DNA of 64,000 bases from Monocercomonoides exilis. Taxonomy: Eukaryota > Preaxostyla > Oxymonadida > Polymastigidae. The stretch is from the NCBI GenBank assembly GCA_001643675.2, contig LSRY02000003.1, forward strand, positions 1,044,001 to 1,108,000. The letters are read 5' to 3'. Of the stretch, positions 58,198 through 64,000 are shown piece after piece; position 1 is the first letter of the stretch, and every line of letters starts with the position of its first letter. The position numbers and the translations under genes were made by a program. The notes under the pieces are model-generated. The model searched no databases. It saw only the letters and a program-made list of their open reading frames with translations, and had not been told where the DNA came from.

Positions 58198-58811
58198 GAG
58201 TTATGAATTCAATTGACACCAACTTGAATGAACAAAATATCAAAAAAAAAAAGATTATAGTTACTCTAATGTTTGAATATTTAAAAGTTGCAAAGTTTTG
58301 TTCTTGTTCTATTAAAACAAAGTTGAGAGATAATAATTTTATTCCCATTCGCAATTCTTCATATTTCAAATCTCTTTCTTTTTGAACATTTTCTTTATTT
58401 TTTGGCATTTGTATATCAAAATATTTACCAAATTCTTCAAGAACTTTCTCATTTATTATTTCTTTTCTAAAGTCGAAAATTATTCTTTTGTTGTTCGAAC
58501 CAAAGCATAAGCAAGAAATAATTCTAAGATTTGTAAATACAATAACCCCCTTCAAAGGTGCCAATTACAAAAACAATGAGGTGTATATTTTATTTTATTC
58601 TACTATTCAATGAAAAAACTAAAATTATCAATAAAATACATACTCCTTTAAAAATACAAATCAAAAAGAACTCTTGTAACGTAAACTAATCCACAGAATT
58701 ACATTAATGAATATATAAAACATCAATTACTCACTCCAAATATTTTTAAAAAAAGACAACAAGCCCATGTTAATTTTATGAATAAAATACTATTTCCAAA
58801 AACAAATTATT
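58198..58811. other. Intergenic DNA between convergent genes
   Basis: AT-rich, 3' ends on both sides. No gene was recognised. Confidence 0.5.
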
Positions 58812-60906
58812 CTAAAAAGATGAACAAAAATCTGAAGATGAAAACAAAGAAATATCCGAGAACAAAGCCTTTTCGCTTGAGTGAGATTCGTTATGACTCT
58901 CAGGCGAGAGTCTCTCCGGATAAGAAAGCATTGATGAAGTCTGAAAGTCCAAATGATGCAACTCCTCCTGTGGGCTTAACGCTTGTGTGATCTGAGGTGT
59001 GTTCTGGATCATATTAATCTGTTCATTAATCGTATTATCAGACCCAGTCGCTGAATTGATGCTGTTATTCCCTTCATTTCTCAATTGTTCCTTTCTCTCT
59101 CTCTTTTCAGCTGCTTCTTTTTCTCCTTCTTTGACTTTGTCCTCGTGTTCTTTCCATTTCCTCAGTTTTCTCACAAACACACCTGCATCCACCACACTGA
59201 CATTTCCTTTTCGATCTCCAATGAAAATCAATGAGCCACATACGCTGCAGTGCGTAGAAGCTGTACGAAGACCAAAAGACGCAAGCAACGAGCCGTCCTT
59301 TGAGTCATAAAAGAGAAGAGAATGGGTAGAAGAAGAGGAAGTACTGGAAGAAGAAGAAGAGGAGGTCGGAGAAGATGAAGGTGAGGAAGAAGACAAGAAT
59401 CCAGAAGATGGAATTGGACTGGTGGAAATCAACGAATAAGAGGATGCTGCCGCAGCAACTGAAGAAGAAGATGATGATGAAGCTAACGATGAATGAGAAG
59501 ATGAAGTGGGAGCCTCAGTCAAAGATGTCTGAGACAGAAACGTAGTTTGCTTTTCCGAAGGCAAAATTTGTGGTGGTGTCAATTGCAGAGAGGCGACAAT
59601 AACTCTGGGCACTTTCTCAACTTTCGTATCTTCATCAAATTCCTCTTTGCCACTTTCCATTTCCATTCTTTCCTTCAAACTCACTTGCTCATTTCTGTCT
59701 TCATCTTCCTCCTTTGCCTCGACAACAGGCAGCCCAAGTGTTTCTGCTGTGTTCTGCAGCAGCAAAGCCGATGCATCACATTGAGAGCTTCCCTTGTTTG
59801 ACTGCAGCGGTGTGGAAAACGTGCCTGGCTGCGGCCTCTCCAGCGGCTTGAACGAAAAGAATGCAGAAAGCATCGACGAATCTGACGGTGATTGCACAGT
59901 TCTTTCATTCAAATGAGCTGAAAGCAAATGATCAATGGTATTGTTATCAGCATGCGAAGGTGTTGATTGCAAAGGCTCTGGCTCAACATCTGTTTCTGCT
60001 CTTGTTGAGCTCTTCTTCAAGTTCTCAAAATGGAAATGAGTGCTATTTTCATATCTGCTATCATCTGTGCTATTCGGCTTCCATCTCTCAAAACTAATTT
60101 CTTTTTTATCAACTTCATCTTTATTCTTTGTTCCTCCTCCTATTCTTTCTCCTTTCTCTTCATTTCCTTCTTCTTTTTCTTCTTCCCTTTCGCTCACAAA
60201 CCCAATTGAGTGCACAACTGCCCTTTCGTCTCTTGATGTCTGCACAATCCTCCTCCTCAGGCTCTCCTTCTCCACAAACACAATCTGCCCTTCCATTGTG
60301 CCGATGGCAGCAGCACAAGGAGACAGCGAGAGAGACATCAGACGAGGTGCATTGGGCACAGGAAGAGTGAGGAGAAGAGAATGAGAAGGGAACAGACGAG
60401 GGGAAAGAGAGGAAGGAGAGGCTGGGGATGGAGAAGAGGATGAGTGCTTCAGAGAGGAAGAGGAAGAGGAAGATGAATATGACGAAGAATAGGAAGAAGA
60501 AGGGAAAGATGAGGAATAAGAATAAGAAAAGGAAGTGGGAGACATCTTTCGTCTTTCAGAAGAGGAGGATAAAGAACGAGAAGGAGAAGAGGAAGCAGAA
60601 TGTGGTGTTGCTGAATGCGAACGAGATGACAAGTTAGAAGAAGAAGATGATGAAGAAGACAATGAAGAAGTTGGAGACCTCTGGATAGGAGAAGACACTG
60701 GAGAGGGAGAAGAAGAAGTTTTTGTTGTTATTGACGAGGATGATGATGATGAGGAGGAGGAGGATGATAAATAAGGTTTTGAAGGAAGATCAATGCCAAA
60801 TGAAACGGGTGTCTCTTCTGTTGCTGCAATATGAACAGGAGAGAAACTAACTGTGCCTTCAATTGGGTTGCTGGGAGGAGTGATAAATGAAGTTGGTTGT
60901 GAAGAA

Positions 60907-60941
<35 letters not shown>

Positions 60942-62415
60942 AGATGATGATGATGATGAAGAGGAAGAAGAATAGCTTGAACGAAGAGGAGAAGGAGAAT
61001 GATGATAATCTTGTTGTAAAGAAGGTGGAGGTGATTGAGGTGATGATGTTTGTGCGTTCTCAGAAATGGACAATGAAGTTGGTGATGAATTCACCGGAGT
61101 AGGTGATGAATGGGGAGAAGGAGAAGATGAAGTTCTTGACAAAGAGGAAGAAGAATAAGAGGAAGAAGCAGAAGCAGCAGCAGCAGAAGAAGAAGGATTT
61201 ATTTTTGAATGAGAACGTTTGAACTGCATGGCAGAAGAAGACGAAGAAGAAGATGTAGAAGAAGAAGAAGAAGCAGAAGCAGAAGAAGAAGTTCCCTGAT
61301 AAGCAGAGCAGCAGTTTCTGAGGAGTTTGTGGAATTTGGATGACAAATGGTGTGTGGAATGCAAGTTCCACTGCTTCATCAGACCATCCTGTGAAATGCT
61401 CACCACAAACAGAGGCTTGAAAAAGAGGGTTTCTTCGATTTCATTCGAAAAAGAGGAGGAGAAGGAGGAAGAGGAAGAAGAAGTGGAAAGAGAAGAAGAA
61501 GATGTTAATGTGGAAGATGCAAAGGAATTTGTAGCAGTAGAAGAATTGGTATGAGAAGAAGAAGAAGAAGAAGACAAAGAAAGAGAAGAAGGAAGATATC
61601 TGTTGTGTGAAGGTGAGCGAGAGGGAGAACGAGAAGAAGAACGAGAATGTGAATGAGAGCGAGAAAGAGGAAGAGGAGGTGGTGGTGGAAGAGGAGTCAG
61701 GGGGAAAGGAGGAAGAGGCGTTGAAGAAGAAACAGAAGAATAAGTTTCGTTTGTTAAATGCTGATGATATTGAGGAAGACATTGATGATCATAATTATTA
61801 ATATGATAATTATGCTGTCGATGATTGTGATTGCGATTGCGATTTCTGTTTTCTCCATTTCTGAAAGAAGAGTCTGGCTGAGAAGGAGGAGGGCACGGCT
61901 GGAAGTGGAGAAGAAGTTTTGATTGAGGGGAGTGAGGAGAATGAGGAGGTGGAGGAGAAGGTGAAGAAGAAGAAGAAGAAGAAGAAGAAGATGCTGTTGA
62001 AGAAAGTGAAGAAAGTGAAGAAAGTGAAGAAGAAGAAGAAGAAGGAGGAGGAGGAGGAGGAGAAGGAGAAGGAGAAGATGTTGTTGATGAAGTGGAATGA
62101 TGACTATCTATTTGCGAAGACGAGTTTGGAGTTGGAGAGGTGGAATATGTTAGTGATGAAGATGATGAATTTGAAGAGTTGGAAGAAGAAGAAGAAGAAG
62201 AATTTGAAGACGATGACAAACCAAAAAGCGATCGATTCATTTGAGAACTCGAAAGATTGCTGAGGGTGGGGAGGTAGTCAGGAACAGGAAGCTTTTCATT
62301 TGTGCCATCGATTGGAATGTCAGGAAATGAGGTGTCTTGAGAGGGAGAATAGAAAGTGGTGAGAGGAGGACTCAGAGTGTGGGGGGAGAGGGAAGAAGGA
62401 GGAGAGGCGATAGAG

Positions 62416-62456
<41 letters not shown>

Positions 62457-63492
62457 TGATGATGGAGAGGAAGAATGTGAAGAAAATGATGATGATGATG
62501 AAGATAGAGAAGCAAATATATCCAAACAGCATTGTTTCAGCCATTTTTCATTCTCTTCCGGTTTCTTTTTGAGCACAAGAGAAGAATCTAACAAAGACAA
62601 TTTCTTCAAAATGCTGAAGAATTCCTTCAAACTTAGCAATTTTGGAGGCAAATGAGGAAGATGGAGGAGAGGAGGAGGAGGTTTGTCATCGACAATGGAA
62701 GAAGAGAATTGAGTGTAGGAGAAGAAGAAAGGAGAGGAAATGGGAAGAGAAGAAGAAGAAGGATGAGAAGAAGAAGAAAAAGAAGAAGAAGATGATGATG
62801 ATGAAGGGAAGGAAGATAAAGGAGGAGGAGGTGTCGGGTGAATATAAGAAGTAGAAAAAGGAGGAGGAGGTGAAGGAGAATGAGAAGAAGAGGAAGAAGA
62901 AGAAGAAGAAGTTGATAAAGAAAACATTTGAGAGATGGATAGAGAATTATGCACAACAGAATAGCCCAAGTCAAATTCAGGGCCTGTTTCATTGGAAGCA
63001 GCAAGCAAAGAAGAAATGTATGAAGAAGGCTCATAATTGAATGAAGAGAGAGAATATGAAGGGGAAGAGGAGGAGGAGGAGGAGGAGGAGGAGGAGGAAG
63101 AATAGGATGAGGAAGAAGAGGACGAAGAAGATAATAATGGTGAATGCAGCAAAGAAATGGCTTCATCATTAGGAGAAGAAAATGAGTTGTTTGAAATGGA
63201 AAGTGGAGAAGAAGAAAGAGGAGAATGAGAAGATGTTGATGATGATGATGATGAGGAGGAGAAAGAAGAAGAAATTGAAGAAATGGATAAAGAAGAAGAA
63301 GATGAAGGAAATGGAAGAGGAGGAGGGGGAGAAAGTTGAAGAGGAGGAAGAGGAGGAAGAGGAGGAAGAGGAGCAGATAAATTTTCAGATTCCAAAGAAG
63401 ACAATCTTAAAGAAGAAGGATGAGAAGAGAAAGAAGATGAAATTGGAGAAGAAGAAGAAGAAGAAGAAGAAGAGGATGATGATGAAATAGAA

Positions 63493-63524
<32 letters not shown>

Positions 63525-64000
63525 ATTAGACAATGGAGATGAAGCAATAGATGGATTAACAGTATTAACAGTATTGGTATTATTAACAGCAGAAGAAGAT
63601 AAAGAAGACAAAGAAGAAAGAGAAGGATGAGAAGAGAATGATTTTAAAGAAGATAAAGGAGAAGAAGAAGATGATGAAGTTGAAGAAGAAGATGAAGAAG
63701 AAGATGATGAAGAAGAAAGAGAAGAAGAAGAGAAAGGTGAAGAAGAAAATTTCAATGAAAGAGGTCTTTCCGAATGAAGAGAAGAAGAAATAATCTGTTC
63801 TTTGTCGAAAGGAGCGAAGAAGACAGCAGAAGGAGGAAGAGAATGACGGCATTGAGGTTGGGTGTATTTGGAGAGGGTAGAAGAGATGAAAGAAGAGGAA
63901 GAGGATGAGGAAGAATGAGAAGAAGAGGAAGAGGAAGAAGAGGAAGAGGAAGGAGGAGAAGAATGAGAAGGAAAATGAGAAGAAGAAGGAGGGGAAGAAG
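58812..64000 (-). CDS. Ser-rich WD-repeat-like protein, 5' end beyond the window (at least 1729 aa)
   Basis: The minus-strand frame is open from the window edge to the stop at 58812, so the start and probably earlier exons lie outside. Three or four segments look like WD/beta-propeller blades: PPSAVFFAPFDKEQIISSLH near 63840-63780; FVVSISQDGLMKQWNLHS at about 61405; RLMSLSLSPCAAAIGTMEGQ at about 60330; and SLIFIGDRKGNVSVVDAG near 59230-59170, following LLFYDSKDGSLLASFGLR. Between them are very long Ser/Pro low-complexity stretches coded by mixed TCN codons. The C-terminal part also has a charged stretch (near 59160-59080). I infer a scaffold with a propeller interrupted by disordered inserts. 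The actual partner or pathway is not visible. Confidence 0.65.
58900..64000. repeat. Long GAA/GAG-rich polypurine region (plus strand)
   Basis: Within the Ser-rich gene the plus strand is almost entirely purine for long runs, for example around 62400-62460, 63060-63130 and 63430-63520. The runs code for Ser on the minus strand but also form mirror-like purine/pyrimidine tracts. Confidence 0.7.

Noticed and set aside
60428-63490. Several Lys/Glu-rich plus-strand open frames
   Set aside because: They are antisense readings of the Ser-rich tracts of the minus-strand WD-like gene.

Overview
The window is nuclear DNA from an anaerobic flagellate, most likely an oxymonad/preaxostylan close to Monocercomonoides. 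I infer this from several features. The intergenic DNA is AT-rich and many short introns (about 49-210 bp) have GT-AG borders. TAA, TAG and TGA all end genes, so the code looks standard. There are very large surface proteins with right-handed beta-helix (pectin-lyase-like) repeats, one of which ends in a degenerate protein kinase domain, and there is a giant Tmc-like membrane protein of the kind known from parabasalids and oxymonads. The species is an inference; no marker gene proves it.

Layout. 1-3.3 kb: decayed coding debris, including a coiled-coil pseudogene on the minus strand. 3.6-13.5 kb: a nested transposon. A Tc1/mariner-like element (4675-13064, about 125-bp terminal inverted repeats, TA target duplication) is split by a 6.2-kb hAT-like element (5772-11970, flanked by GATGATC). 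The hAT carries a decayed transposase and, on the opposite strand, a fragment of a host-type pseudokinase gene. 13.7-15.0 kb: an intron-retaining pseudogene of a family whose apparently intact member lies at 48.1-49.7 kb. 15.3-23.9 kb: two convergent beta-helix surface-protein genes with a tRNA-Pro(AGG) between them. 24.0-31.0 kb: a three-exon Tmc-like gene of about 2282 residues whose C-terminus looks like a hemerythrin. 31-38 kb: a gene-poor tract with two MITE-like elements and a 691-bp foldback palindrome 4 bp upstream of tRNA-Thr(CGT).

38.3-43.2 kb: a compact plus-strand run of housekeeping genes rebuilt here from exons: a seven-exon Fes1/HspBP1-like Hsp70 exchange factor fused to a MYND finger, SKP1, and an FAD synthase. 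44.6-49.7 kb: three minus-strand multi-exon genes. 50.5-58.2 kb: a 2547-residue beta-helix/transmembrane/pseudokinase receptor-like protein. 58.8 kb to the end: a minus-strand Ser-rich protein with WD-like segments whose 5' end lies beyond the window.

The three beta-helix proteins share signal peptide, beta-helix modules and a C-terminal membrane span, and presumably sit at the cell surface. The Tmc-like protein may sense oxygen or redox through its hemerythrin-like tail, which would suit an anaerobe. The other genes are protein quality control (Fes1-MYND), ubiquitin ligation (SKP1) and flavin metabolism (FAD synthase). All splice models are hand-built from reading frame, GT/AG borders and protein similarity recalled from memory; no search was run.
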